Below, in pieces: positions 1 through 8,900 of a DNA stretch of 41,483 nucleotides; position 1 is the stretch's first letter; every line of letters begins with the position of its first letter. The stretch covers positions 1 to 41,483 of the forward strand of contig NZ_WWDL01000040.1 in NCBI RefSeq assembly GCF_009848505.1, given 5' to 3'. The notes under the pieces were generated by a model that saw only the letters and a program-made list of their open reading frames with translations, did no database searches and was not told where the DNA came from. Source of the stretch: Muricoccus harenae (GTDB taxonomy: Bacteria; Pseudomonadota; Alphaproteobacteria; Acetobacterales; Acetobacteraceae). A program made the position numbers and the translations under genes.

Positions 1-138
1 GCCCAGGGCCAGGGCGGCGAAGCCTACGACCAGGCCGCCTATGCCTGCCGCCCCCCGGGCGCCTATCACGGCCCCTTCAAGTCCGAGACCGGCTGCACCC
101 TGCTCGAAATCCACTACTACGACGAAACCCCGCGCTGA
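1..138 (+). CDS. cupin-domain protein, C-terminal fragment
   Basis: The frame is open from the left edge of the window and ends at a TGA at 136-138, so only the last 45 residues are seen. The fragment contains GAYHGPFKSETGCTLLE followed by IHYYD, which resembles the last beta strands of small cupin proteins of the ChrR or anti-sigma cupin type. Metal ligands cannot be assigned from the tail alone. A long GC-rich hairpin follows directly after the stop. The cupin call is resemblance only; the function is unknown. Confidence 0.55.
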   Translation, partial: AQGQGGEAYDQAAYACRPPGAYHGPFKSETGCTLLEIHYYDETPR

Positions 139-144
139 CGGGTC

Positions 145-179
145 GCGGGGAGCCGGGCCGGCCAGGCCCGGCTCCCCGC
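145..179 (+). terminator. GC-rich hairpin after the cupin gene
   Basis: A perfect 15-bp stem pairs 145-159 with 165-179 around a 5-base loop, 7 bases after the stop codon. There is no T run after it, so it is either a Rho-independent terminator of the tract-less kind or an mRNA 3'-end stabiliser. Confidence 0.5.
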
Positions 180-291
180 CGTAGGAGCAAATGCGCTCAA
201 CACCTTCGTCGTGCAGGCTTTTCAGCAAACTCCCCCGTTACCACCGCCCCACCAGCAGCTATGATGAAGCGGCAAGGCGGGATTCGGGGCA

Positions 292-1227
292 TTGGAACGG
301 CGTACGGCTCTTTTCGTCGATTTCGACAATGTCTTCAGCGCCCTCTACAGCTGGGCTCCCGAGGCCGCCGAGGCCTTCGTCCTCGACCCGACGCGTTGGC
401 TGGACTGGATCGGGCGCCGGGCTTCGCGGCTGGCGGGGCCTGCCGTGTCCTGCCGCGTCCTGGTGCGGCGCTGCTACCTCAACCCAAATGGCTCCATCCT
501 GCTGCGGAGCGGGGAGCGCGTCTTCTTCGGCAGCTTCCGCAACAACCTCGTGCGGGCTGGGCTCCAGGTCTCGGATTGCCCGCCGCTGACGCGGGGCGGC
601 AAGACCAGCGCGGACATCGTCATGGTGATGGATGTGCTCGATGCCCTGCACCACAACACCCGCTTCGACGAGTTCGTGATCCTGTCCAGCGACGCTGACT
701 TCACGCCCGTCCTGCAGCGGCTTCGCGCCCATGACCGGCGCACGCTGGTCGTCTCCATCGGCAATGCCGCCGGCGCCTACCGCGCGGCCGCCGATGAGGT
801 GATCGGGCCCGAGGAGTTCATCCGCGACGCGCTTGGCCTCGGGCCAGACGCGGCCGGGCATTCCCTCATCCCGCCGGAACCGGCCATGGCACCGGGCCGC
901 TGCCCCGCCTCATCCTTCCTGATGGACCATGCGGAGGAGGCGGACCCGGCGATGACGCGCGAAGCCATCCTCGCCCATGTGGCCGCCGAACTGGCCGAAG
1001 CCCCGGCGCCGCTGCACCTGCCCGCGCTCGGCAAGCGGCTGCATGAGCGACTCGGCCCGCAGGTGCGCGCCACGGGATTCGGAGGGGCGGGCAGCCTTGC
1101 CCGGCTGCTCGCCGCCGCCGGAGACCCGCGCATAGAGCTGGTTCCGGGCAGCGGCGGCGGATGGGTCCGGGATCCGCTACGGCACGCGGCCAGCCTTACG
1201 GACGCCACGGGTGAAAGCCTCGCCTAG
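292..1227 (+). CDS. NYN-domain protein with C-terminal OST-HTH/LOTUS-like domain
   Basis: This is a 311-residue protein. The N-terminal half (about residues 5-170) is a NYN/PIN-like nuclease fold of the LabA/DUF88 type. It opens with LFVDFDN (Asp10, Asp12) and has a second acidic cluster, TSADIVMVMD (Asp108, Asp114), and a third, ILSSDADF (Asp134, Asp136). These are the metal-binding acids of the family. The C-terminal part (about 220-300) contains LPALGKRLHERLG and a following GFGG...LARLL segment, as in the OST-HTH/LOTUS RNA-binding winged helix. The start is a TTG at 292; no in-frame ATG lies close upstream. The two domains together suggest an RNA-directed nuclease or RNA-binding protein, but the target is unknown. 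It converges with the aminotransferase gene, leaving only 5 bases between the stops. Confidence 0.8.
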   Translation: MERRTALFVDFDNVFSALYSWAPEAAEAFVLDPTRWLDWIGRRASRLAGPAVSCRVLVRRCYLNPNGSILLRSGERVFFGSFRNNLVRAGLQVSDCPPLTRGGKTSADIVMVMDVLDALHHNTRFDEFVILSSDADFTPVLQRLRAHDRRTLVVSIGNAAGAYRAAADEVIGPEEFIRDALGLGPDAAGHSLIPPEPAMAPGRCPASSFLMDHAEEADPAMTREAILAHVAAELAEAPAPLHLPALGKRLHERLGPQVRATGFGGAGSLARLLAAAGDPRIELVPGSGGGWVRDPLRHAASLTDATGESLA

Positions 1228-1232
1228 CGCGA

Positions 1233-2597
1233 TCAGGCGCCGACGGCACCCAGCTCCGCCAGCACCTCGTCGAGGGCCGTGATGAACAACTCGGCCTGAT
1301 CCCGGGTGAGGCAGAGCGGCGGCCGGATCTTCAGGATATTCGCCCCTGGTCCGCTTGCGCTGATCAGCACGCGGCGCTCGCGCAGCGCGTTGACGACGCG
1401 CGCCGTCTCCATGGTGGCGGGCTCGCGGGTGGCACGGTCCCGCACAAGCTCGGCGCCGATGGAAAGGCCGGCACCGCGGACATCGCCGATGAGTTCATGG
1501 CGCTTCGCAAGCTCCGCGAGGCCGGCGAGGAGATGCGCGCCCACCGCCGCCGCATTCGCCGGCAGCTTCTCGTCGCGCAGCACCTCCAGGACGGCGAGGC
1601 CGGCGGCGGCCGAGACCGGATTGCCGCCGAAAGTGTTGAAGTAGCGGACTGTGCCGCCGAAGCGCTCCAGTAGCTCCGGCCGGATCGCGAGGCCGGCGAT
1701 GGGATGGCCGTTGCCCATGGGCTTGCCCATGGTGACGATGTCAGGCTCCACCCCGTGACGCTGAAAGCCCCACATCGCGCCCGTGCGGCCGAAGCCGGGC
1801 TGCACCTCGTCCGCGATGAAAACCGCCCCGGCCGCGCGCGCCGCCTCGGCGGCCTGGGCGAGGAAGCCGGCGGGGTCGGGGAAGACGCCATCCGAGGTGA
1901 ACATCGTGTCCACCAGCAAGGCGCAAGGGCGGATGCCATGGCGCGCGAGATCCGTGAAGGCAGTCGCGATATGGGCCGCGAAGCGCGCAGGCATCTCGGA
2001 GCCGCCGCGATAGGCGTCGGGTGGCGGAACGGTCGCGACATGGCGGCCGAGCGGCACGCCCTCCCCGAGGGAGGGCGACAGCTCGGCAAGCGCGGCGGTG
2101 ACGCCGTGATAAGCCAGCGAGGTGACGACGATCCCCTCGCCGCCCGTATGGGCACGGGCGATGCGGAGCGCGAGGTCATTCGCCTCCGAGCCTGTGCAGG
2201 TGAACATCACATGCCCGAGCGAGGCCGGGAAGGTCGCGAGCAGGGCCTCGGCATAGTCGAGCACCGTCTCATGCAGGTAGCGCGTATGGGTGTTGAGCTG
2301 CCCGGCCTGCCGCGCGATGGCCTCGACCACGCGCGGATGAGCGTGGCCGAGCGAGGCGACGTTGTTGTAGCAGTCGAGGTAGCGGTTGCCCTCGGCATCG
2401 AAGAGCCAGGCCCCCTCGCCGCGCACCACATGCAGCGGATGCTCGTAGAACAGCCGGTAGGCCGGGCCGAGCAGGCGCTGGCGGCGCTCCACCATCGCCT
2501 GCTCCCGCGGGGTGAGGCCTGCCGCCTTGCGCGGGTCGAAGGCGTTGATCATCGCCATGCCCCGGGGAGCCAGGATGTCAGGGGCCGTGTCGGGCAT
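1233..2597 (-). CDS. class-III PLP aminotransferase / phospho-lyase-like enzyme
   Basis: A 454-residue PLP fold-type I enzyme of class III. Visible family motifs are TCTGSEAND (about 134-142), the cofactor-contacting DEVQPGFGRTG (263-273) and the PLP lysine in TMGKPMGNGHP (Lys292). The YNNVASLGHAHPRV start region and overall layout resemble the AGXT2L branch (ethanolamine-phosphate and 5-phosphohydroxylysine phospho-lyases) more than plain omega-transaminases. I chose the ATG at 2597 because AGGAGGA (2607-2613) sits 9 bases upstream. An ATG at 2606 would give an ATGA overlap with the upstream gene but has the ribosome site directly against it. The gene lies immediately downstream of an APH-fold kinase, so the pair may phosphorylate an amino alcohol and then eliminate the phosphate. 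Ordinary transamination remains possible. Confidence 0.85.
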   Translation of the reverse strand: MPDTAPDILAPRGMAMINAFDPRKAAGLTPREQAMVERRQRLLGPAYRLFYEHPLHVVRGEGAWLFDAEGNRYLDCYNNVASLGHAHPRVVEAIARQAGQLNTHTRYLHETVLDYAEALLATFPASLGHVMFTCTGSEANDLALRIARAHTGGEGIVVTSLAYHGVTAALAELSPSLGEGVPLGRHVATVPPPDAYRGGSEMPARFAAHIATAFTDLARHGIRPCALLVDTMFTSDGVFPDPAGFLAQAAEAARAAGAVFIADEVQPGFGRTGAMWGFQRHGVEPDIVTMGKPMGNGHPIAGLAIRPELLERFGGTVRYFNTFGGNPVSAAAGLAVLEVLRDEKLPANAAAVGAHLLAGLAELAKRHELIGDVRGAGLSIGAELVRDRATREPATMETARVVNALRERRVLISASGPGANILKIRPPLCLTRDQAELFITALDEVLAELGAVGA

Positions 2598-2602
2598 CGC
2601 AG

Positions 2603-3637
2603 TCATTCCTCCTGCAGGGGCGCGAGGGTGCTGCGCATCAGCCATTCGAGGCCGGCGCGAGCCCCCGGCTGGTTGCGCAGGATGTAGGTGGCGTTTTCCG
2701 GCTGCCGGCGGGCGCGCCAGCTGGTGATCAGCACCGTTATCGCCAGGCGGGTGGCGATCAGGGCGGGCATATGCGCAGTCTCCTCCTCCCCGAGCGGCAG
2801 GACGCTGCTGTAGCCGGCCAGGAAGGCGCCGGGCGCGGCCAGGGGATCGGGGCCGGGGCGCAGCAGATAGGCGCCGGTGGTCGCCACCTCCTGCAGGCGG
2901 GGGGCGCGGACCATGTCGCCGAAATCGATGATGCCCGCGAGCCGCTCCGGCGCAGCAGCCTCGACCAGCACGTTGTGCGGGTTAAGGTCGTTGTGGATCA
3001 CCTGGCCCGGTCGCGCCGCGAGGAAGGCGGCGGACTCCGCCTCGAAGCGGTCCAGCGCCGCCTCGACCAGGGCGCGCAGCGCGGGATCGGCCACATCGGG
3101 CAGCAAGGCGCGCAGGGCGGGCGCCTCGCGCAGGTCCCAGACCAGGCGCCGGCCATCGGCAGGATGTGCGAAGCCGGCCAGGGCGCGGTCAAGCCGCGCG
3201 ACAAGGCCACCCAGCGCCCGCGCCATGGGCGGCGAAGCGCCGGCCGGATCCGTCATGGGACGACCGGCGAGGTAGGTGAGGACGCGCAACAGGCTCGGCC
3301 GTCCGTCCTCGGTCGCATGGGGAATTGCGGTGGCGCCCTCCGTCGTGCGGAGGACGCGCGGGACCGGAAGGGTGGGGTCGGCCGCTTCAAGATGCAGCAG
3401 CCCGGCGGTCTGGAAGTCGGTGACCGCCGGTTCCTCGTCCGGATGGGCGAGCTTCACGAGCAGCGGCAAACCGCCCGAGGCGGGGGTGAGGCGGAAATTG
3501 CGGTCACGCTCGCCGCCCAGCGGCTCCAGCACGCCCTCAAGGCCAAAGCGCCGGGCCAGAACCTCGCGCAGCGGCCCTTCGGCGAAGCGCGGCGGTGGGG
3601 CCAGGATAAGAGGATCACTCAGCAGGTCGGGCAGCAT
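2603..3637 (-). CDS. APH-family small-molecule kinase (hydroxylysine-kinase-like)
   Basis: A 344-residue protein of the aminoglycoside phosphotransferase/choline kinase fold. The Brenner motif HNDLNPHN lies at 215-222, the metal-binding IDFGDM at 237-242 and the likely ATP lysine is Lys62 in LLVKLAH. The start at 3637 matches where homologues begin; the frame is open to a possible start at 3745, which would add a poor 36-residue leader. No good ribosome site is seen. It is the first gene of a two-gene operon with the class-III PLP enzyme, the same pairing as animal hydroxylysine kinase and its phospho-lyase partner. The substrate is therefore more likely a hydroxylysine- or ethanolamine-like amino alcohol than an antibiotic. 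It could also be a homoserine- or methylthioribose-kinase relative. Confidence 0.8.
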   Translation of the reverse strand: MLPDLLSDPLILAPPPRFAEGPLREVLARRFGLEGVLEPLGGERDRNFRLTPASGGLPLLVKLAHPDEEPAVTDFQTAGLLHLEAADPTLPVPRVLRTTEGATAIPHATEDGRPSLLRVLTYLAGRPMTDPAGASPPMARALGGLVARLDRALAGFAHPADGRRLVWDLREAPALRALLPDVADPALRALVEAALDRFEAESAAFLAARPGQVIHNDLNPHNVLVEAAAPERLAGIIDFGDMVRAPRLQEVATTGAYLLRPGPDPLAAPGAFLAGYSSVLPLGEEETAHMPALIATRLAITVLITSWRARRQPENATYILRNQPGARAGLEWLMRSTLAPLQEE

Positions 3638-3750
3638 CGGCACAATCCAGTCAGGCCCCGCAGCGAGGGGCTGCCTGTAGCATCGCCCGGGAAGGGCCGA
3701 TGCGCCAGGAGCGGGGCGCGGTTTCCTGCCGCCCCGCCCCAACACGCGCG

Positions 3751-6700
3751 CTATTCCGCGGGCGCCGGCACCGCCTGCGCCCGTTCCGTTGCCCGCTTCG
3801 TGCGGAAGAGCTTGAGCACCACCACGAAGAAGAGCGGCACGAAGAACACCGCCAGCACCGTGCCGGTTACCACGCCGCCGATCACGCCCGTGCCGATCGC
3901 GGTGCGGCCGCCCGCGCCTGCCCCGGTGGCGATGGCCAGCGGAACCACGCCCAGCACGAAGGCCAGCGAGGTCATCAGGATCGGCCGGAGCCGTTCCTTC
4001 GCCGCATGCAGGGCGGCGTCGAGCAGGCTCTCGCCCGCCTCGAAATGCTCCTTGGCGAATTCCACGATCAGGATGGCGTTCTTTGCCGAGAGGCCGATCG
4101 TGGTGAGCAGCCCGACCTGGAAGTAAACGTCGTTCGACATGCCCCGCATCAGCGTCGCGGCGACCGCGCCGAGCACGCCGAGCGGCACCACCAGCATCAC
4201 CGAGACCGGGATCGCCCAGCTCTCATAGAGCGCAGCGAGGCAGAGGAAGACCACGATCATCGAGATGCCGTAGAGGGCGAAGGCCTGGGAGCCGGAGGCC
4301 CGCTCCTCATAGGAGAGGCCGCTCCAGGCAATGCCGATTCCCTGCGGCAGCTGCGCCGCGATGCGCTCCATCTCCGCCATGGCCTCACCCGTGGTGCGGC
4401 CCGGGGCGGCATTGCCCTGGATCTCGATGGCGCCGATGCCGTTGAACCGCCCGAGGCGCGGCGCGCCCATCTCCCACACCGCCGAGGAGAAGGACGAGAA
4501 GGGCACCATCTCGCCCTGGCTGTTGCGGACATACCAGCGCGCCAGGTCATCCGGCTGCATGCGCGACCCGGCGTCGCCCTGCATGTAGATGCGCTTGACG
4601 CGCCCGCGATCCACGAAATCGCCGGCATAGGAGGTGCCGAAGGCCGCCGAGAGCGTGTTGTTCACCTGCGAGATGGTCAGGCCCAGGGCGCTGGCGCGCT
4701 CCCAGTCGATCTCCAGCCGGTATTGCGGCTCCGCATTCTGCTCGTTCGGGCGCACATTGCTGACCACCTGGCTCTGCCCGGCAGCTTGCAGCAGCTGGTC
4801 GCGCGCAGCCACCAGGGCTTCGCGCCCCAGGGCGCCATTGTCCACCAGCTGCATGGTGAAGCCGCTGGCATTGCCCAGCTCCGTCACCGCAGGCGGCGCG
4901 AAGGCGAAGATCATGGCGTCCGGATAGCGGGCGAAGCGCGCCATGACGCGGCGCGACAGCGCCTGCACGGAGTTCTCCTCGCCCTCGCGAACCGACCAGT
5001 CCTTCAGCCGGATGAAGGCCATGGCGGAATTCTGCCCGCGGCCGCTGAAGTTGAAGCCGGTGACGCCCATGATGGAGTCCACCCGGTCCTTCTCCTCGGT
5101 GAGGAGGTAGGAGATCAGATCGTCGAGCGCGCGCTGGGTCCGCTCCACCGTGGCGCCGGGGGGTGCGACGACCTGGGCATACATCACGCCCTGGTCCTCA
5201 TCCGGCAGGAAGGAGGTGGGCAGGCGGGCATAGAGCACGCCCATGGCCACGGCCAGCGCCGCATAGATCACCAGGAATCGGGCCGGGCGGCGCGCGATGA
5301 GGCCCACGCCCTTCACATAGCCACGGCCGGTCCGGTCGAAATTGCGATTGAACCAGCCGAAGAATCCGCGCTTCTCCCCATGCTTTGGGCGGCGCAGGAT
5401 GGTGGCGCAGAGCGCCGGGGTGAAGACCAGCGCCACGATCACCGAGAGGGTCATGGCGGTGATGATGGTCAGCGAGAACTGGCGGTAGATCACGCCGGCC
5501 GAGCCGCCGAAGAAGAACATCGGCAGGAACACGGCCGAGAGCACCAGGCCGATGCCGACCAGCGCGCCGGAGATCTGGTCCATCGAGACGCGCGTCGCCT
5601 CGAGCGGCGAGAGCCCGTCCTGCTCCATGACGCGCTCGACATTCTCGACGACCACGATGGCGTCGTCCACCAGCAGGCCGATGGCCAGCACCATGGCGAA
5701 CATGGTGAGGGTGTTGATCGAGTAGCCGGCGATGGAGAGCACGGCAAAGGTGCCCAGCAGCACCACCGGGATGGCCAGCGTCGGGATCAGCGTCGCCCGG
5801 AAGTTCTGCAGGAAGACGTACATGACGACGAAGACAAGGATCATCGCCTCGCCCAGCGCCTTGATCACCTCGTGGATCGAGATCTCCACGAAGGGCGTGG
5901 TGTCGAGCGGATAGGCCACCTCGACATTGGGCGGCAGGGTCGGGCGCAGGGTTTCGACCGTTGCGCGCACCGCCTCGGCCGTGGCCACCGCATTGGCGCC
6001 CGGCGCCAGCTGGACGGCGATGCCGGCAGTGGGTCGACCATTATGCACGCTGCTGATGGAATAGTTCTCGGCACCCAGCTCCACCCGCGCCACGTCGCGC
6101 AGCCGCACCTGGGCCCCGTTCTCCTTCACCTTCAGCAGGATGGAGCCGAACTCCTCGGGGGTCCTGAGATAGGACGGGCCGATCAACGTGGCGTTGAGCC
6201 GCTGCCCGGGCACGGAGGGACGCGCACCGAGCTCGCCCGAGGCCACCTGCACGTTCTGGGAGGAAAGAGCGGCCGAAACGTCGGACGGCATCAGGTCGAA
6301 GGCGACCAGCTTGTCCGGGTCGAGCCAGATCCGCATCGCGTATTGCGCGCCGAACAGGTTGAAGTCACCGACGCCCGAGGTGCGCGATAGCGGGTCCTGC
6401 ACCGCGGAGGCGATGTAGTCGGCCAGGTCATTGCTGGTCAGCTTGCCATCAGTGGAAACGAAGGCGATGGCCATCAGGTAGGAGGTGGCGGACTTGACCA
6501 CGCGCACGCCCTGCTGCTGCACCGCCTGCGGCAGGCGCGACAGGGATGGCGAGATCTTGTTCTGCACCTGCACCTGCGCGATGTCGGGGTCGGTCCCCTG
6601 GGCGAAGGTGAGGGTGATCTGGGCCGAGCCGTCGCGGTTGCTCTGCGAGGTGAAGTAGGCCAACCCGTCCAGCCCGTTCAGCTGCTGCTCGATGATCTGC

Positions 6701-6885
6701 ACGACGGTGTTCTGCACCGTCTGGGCCGAGGCGCCGGGATAGGTCGCCCGGATCGAGATCGTCGGCGGCGCGATGGTCGGATACTGCGAGACGGGCAGGC
6801 TCCGGATGGCGATCACGCCCATCAGCATGATGCCAATGGCAATAACCCAGGCGAAGACCGGGCGGTCGATGAAGAAGCGTGCCAT
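3751..6885 (-). CDS. RND multidrug efflux pump, inner-membrane transporter (AcrB/MexB type)
   Basis: This is a 1044-residue HAE1-family RND transporter, full length for AcrB/MexB. It begins [17 protein letters not shown], the standard first transmembrane helix. It has two large periplasmic loops and 12 expected membrane helices. The proton-relay acids are in [17 protein letters not shown] (TM4) and the relay lysine in [16 protein letters not shown] (TM10). It should export hydrophobic compounds by proton antiport as a trimer, together with the adaptor encoded 6 bases upstream. No outer-membrane channel gene accompanies it, so the pump must borrow a TolC/OprM-type protein encoded elsewhere. 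The divergent TetR gene and the operator between them suggest drug- or metabolite-responsive repression. Confidence 0.95.
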   Translation of the reverse strand: MARFFIDRPVFAWVIAIGIMLMGVIAIRSLPVSQYPTIAPPTISIRATYPGASAQTVQNTVVQIIEQQLNGLDGLAYFTSQSNRDGSAQITLTFAQGTDPDIAQVQVQNKISPSLSRLPQAVQQQGVRVVKSATSYLMAIAFVSTDGKLTSNDLADYIASAVQDPLSRTSGVGDFNLFGAQYAMRIWLDPDKLVAFDLMPSDVSAALSSQNVQVASGELGARPSVPGQRLNATLIGPSYLRTPEEFGSILLKVKENGAQVRLRDVARVELGAENYSISSVHNGRPTAGIAVQLAPGANAVATAEAVRATVETLRPTLPPNVEVAYPLDTTPFVEISIHEVIKALGEAMILVFVVMYVFLQNFRATLIPTLAIPVVLLGTFAVLSIAGYSINTLTMFAMVLAIGLLVDDAIVVVENVERVMEQDGLSPLEATRVSMDQISGALVGIGLVLSAVFLPMFFFGGSAGVIYRQFSLTIITAMTLSVIVALVFTPALCATILRRPKHGEKRGFFGWFNRNFDRTGRGYVKGVGLIARRPARFLVIYAALAVAMGVLYARLPTSFLPDEDQGVMYAQVVAPPGATVERTQRALDDLISYLLTEEKDRVDSIMGVTGFNFSGRGQNSAMAFIRLKDWSVREGEENSVQALSRRVMARFARYPDAMIFAFAPPAVTELGNASGFTMQLVDNGALGREALVAARDQLLQAAGQSQVVSNVRPNEQNAEPQYRLEIDWERASALGLTISQVNNTLSAAFGTSYAGDFVDRGRVKRIYMQGDAGSRMQPDDLARWYVRNSQGEMVPFSSFSSAVWEMGAPRLGRFNGIGAIEIQGNAAPGRTTGEAMAEMERIAAQLPQGIGIAWSGLSYEERASGSQAFALYGISMIVVFLCLAALYESWAIPVSVMLVVPLGVLGAVAATLMRGMSNDVYFQVGLLTTIGLSAKNAILIVEFAKEHFEAGESLLDAALHAAKERLRPILMTSLAFVLGVVPLAIATGAGAGGRTAIGTGVIGGVVTGTVLAVFFVPLFFVVVLKLFRTKRATERAQAVPAPAE

Positions 6886-6891
6886 GCGGGA

Positions 6892-8118
6892 TCAGCCCCG
6901 CGCCTGCGCGGTCGTGACCGGACGGGGCTTGCCGACCTGGTCCAGCTCCTCGGCCGTCATCTCGCGCACCTCGGGCTTCACGCCGTCCCGCACGCGCTGG
7001 CTGCCCTCGACGACCACCCGATCCCCGGCGGCGAGGCCGGCGCTGACCAGCCACTTGTTGCCGATGGACTGGCCGGTCTCGATGATCCGCTGACGAACCG
7101 TTCCTTCCTCATCCACCACCAGCGTCGTCGCCTCGCCGCGCGAGTTCCGGGTGACGGCCTGCTGCGGCACCAGCAGCGCGTTCTGCGCCACGCCGGCCTC
7201 CAGACGGGCGCGCACGAACAGGCCCGGCAGCAGCACGCCATCGGGATTGGGGAAGACGGCGCGGAGGGTGACAGAGCCGGTGTCGCGATCCACCGTCGCC
7301 TCGGCGAATTGCAGTCGGCCGGGAAGCGGGTATTCGGTGCCGTCGCCGAAGGTCAGGCGGACCTCGACCCCGCCCTCGGCGCTGCGGCGCAACCGGCCCT
7401 CATCCATCTCCCGCCGCAGGCGCAGCAGGGCCTCAGCCGGCTGGGGCATGTCCACCAGGATCGGATCGAGCTGGGTGACGGTAAGCAGGGCGGTGGCCTG
7501 GTTTGCCGTTACCAGCGCGCCGACCGTCAGGTTCGTCCGGCTGGTGCGCCCGGCGATGGGCGAGGTGATGCGGGTGCGCTCCAGGTCGATCTGGGCCGAC
7601 TGGACCGCCGCCTTGGCGGCCGCCACATCGGCCTCGGCCTGGGCCTGGGTCGCGACCGACTTGTCATATTCCATGCGGCTGACGGCGTTCTGGCCAACCA
7701 GGGGGCGGTAACGGCTGGTGGTAGCGCGGGCATTCTGCAGCGTAGCCTCCGCACGGGCCTGGTTAGCCTCGGCGCTGGCAAGGGCCGCACGATAGGGGGC
7801 GGGATCGATCTGGAAGAGGGGCTGACCGGCCTCCACTGCCTCACCCTCGCGGAACAGCTTTTCCTGCAGCAGGCCGCTCACCTGGGGGCGAATCTCGGCC
7901 ACCTGATTGGCCGCAGTTCGGCCAGGCAGGACGGTCTGGATCGCCACGGGAGTGGGCTGGACCCGGACGACCGAAACCGGCGGCGGCGGCGGAGGGGCCG
8001 GCTTCGCCTGCACCTGGTCGTCACAGGCTGCCAGGAAGGGCGCGCCCAGCAGCAGGACCGGAAGAGCCAGCCAGGAGCGCAGGCGGGCAGTGGACAGCGT
8101 CGGCTTCAGCTTCGGCAT
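6892..8118 (-). CDS. RND efflux periplasmic adaptor lipoprotein (AcrA/MexA type)
   Basis: A 408-residue membrane-fusion protein. A signal peptide ends in the lipobox LAAC with Cys32, so it is a lipoprotein anchored to the inner membrane. It has the family order: a beta-barrel/lipoyl half-motif (VSGLLQEKLFREGEAVEAGQ), an alpha-hairpin rich in Ala, Gln and Arg (about 100-170), the second lipoyl half (ITSPIAGRTSRTNLTVGALV) and C-terminal beta-barrel and membrane-proximal domains. It bridges the RND transporter to an outer-membrane channel. It is the first gene of the pump operon. The palindromes upstream at 8148-8191 are the likely TetR control sites. Confidence 0.93.
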   Translation of the reverse strand: MPKLKPTLSTARLRSWLALPVLLLGAPFLAACDDQVQAKPAPPPPPPVSVVRVQPTPVAIQTVLPGRTAANQVAEIRPQVSGLLQEKLFREGEAVEAGQPLFQIDPAPYRAALASAEANQARAEATLQNARATTSRYRPLVGQNAVSRMEYDKSVATQAQAEADVAAAKAAVQSAQIDLERTRITSPIAGRTSRTNLTVGALVTANQATALLTVTQLDPILVDMPQPAEALLRLRREMDEGRLRRSAEGGVEVRLTFGDGTEYPLPGRLQFAEATVDRDTGSVTLRAVFPNPDGVLLPGLFVRARLEAGVAQNALLVPQQAVTRNSRGEATTLVVDEEGTVRQRIIETGQSIGNKWLVSAGLAAGDRVVVEGSQRVRDGVKPEVREMTAEELDQVGKPRPVTTAQARG

Positions 8119-8147
8119 CGTTGCTATTCCGGAGGAAGGATGGCAGC

Positions 8148-8191
8148 GGAAACTTTAGGGTTCCCCCTCCCCGGGAAACTGGCTAGTTTCC
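8148..8191. promoter_or_regulatory. candidate TetR operators between the pump operon and its regulator
   Basis: A perfect inverted repeat, GGAAACT (8174-8180) / AGTTTCC (8185-8191) with a 4-base spacer, lies in the 173-base divergent region. The same half-site GGAAACT recurs at 8148-8154, facing an imperfect partner GGGTTCC (8158-8164). The size and symmetry fit a TetR-family dimer site, with a second, weaker site next to it. Binding by the adjacent regulator is inferred. Confidence 0.55.
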
Positions 8192-8291
8192 GACCATGCG
8201 TCAAGGCGATATTGCGTTGCAGCAAACTACTGAAACATTCCTGAACGGTGAGCGCAGCCAGCCCTGCACGGGCGAGGAGGGCGAGGCGGCC

Positions 8292-8900
8292 ATGCGGGCC
8301 CGCATCTTCTCCGCCGCCGAGGCCGCCTTCACCGCCGACGGCTTCCATGTGGCGACCATGGATGCCATCGCCCGCCGTGCCGGGTGCTCGAAAAAGACGA
8401 TCTACAAGCTCTTCGCCTCAAAGGAGGAGCTGTTCTTCGGCCTGCTGGACCGCTCCAAGACGGTGGTCTGCCAGGTTCAGATCGACCGCGCGAAGGAACC
8501 TGAGGCGGCGCTGGTGGAATTTCTGGAGGAATGCAGCCGGTCCCTCCTGAGCAGCGACTCCATCACGTTGCTGCGAATGATGATGGCTGAATACACCCAT
8601 AGCCCGGCTTTGCTCGAAGCCGCGGAGGGTCGCGGCGCGGGCAGTGTCCGCCTGGCCCTGGAGGGCTATCTCGAAGAGCTGGAGCGGAGCGGCCGGCACG
8701 AGATCGGCGATCCCCAGCAGGCGGCGCGCATGCTCATGGGCATGGCGCTCGGCGCCTTCCACCATGAGATGCTGATCGGCGTCGCGACCTCCTTCCCGCC
8801 GGAGGTGGTGCGGGAGCGGATTGTGCGGGCGGTGCGGATTTACCTGCGCGGCACCAGTCGGCAGGCGCTCCCCTCCCTTGAGGCGAGTTGCCTCGCCTAA
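8292..8900 (+). CDS. TetR/AcrR-family transcriptional regulator
   Basis: A 202-residue regulator with an N-terminal TetR helix-turn-helix (MDAIARRAGCSKKTIYKLFASKEELFF) and a C-terminal all-helical ligand domain of the AcrR-like kind. I chose the ATG at 8292 because GAGGAGGG (8274-8281) is spaced 10 bases before it. An in-frame ATG at 8196 would add 32 residues but lies 5 bases beyond the operator palindrome and has no ribosome site. The gene is divergent from the RND pump genes, the classic arrangement for a local repressor released by pump substrates. Its last 4 bases overlap the convergent methyltransferase gene. Confidence 0.88.
   Translation: MRARIFSAAEAAFTADGFHVATMDAIARRAGCSKKTIYKLFASKEELFFGLLDRSKTVVCQVQIDRAKEPEAALVEFLEECSRSLLSSDSITLLRMMMAEYTHSPALLEAAEGRGAGSVRLALEGYLEELERSGRHEIGDPQQAARMLMGMALGAFHHEMLIGVATSFPPEVVRERIVRAVRIYLRGTSRQALPSLEASCLA

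Noticed and set aside
3700-6390. An 896-codon open frame on the plus strand opposite the RND transporter gene.
   Set aside because: It is a mirror of a GC-rich gene: His/Gln/Arg/Gly-rich, with no domain or ribosome site, and completely overlaps a well-supported gene.
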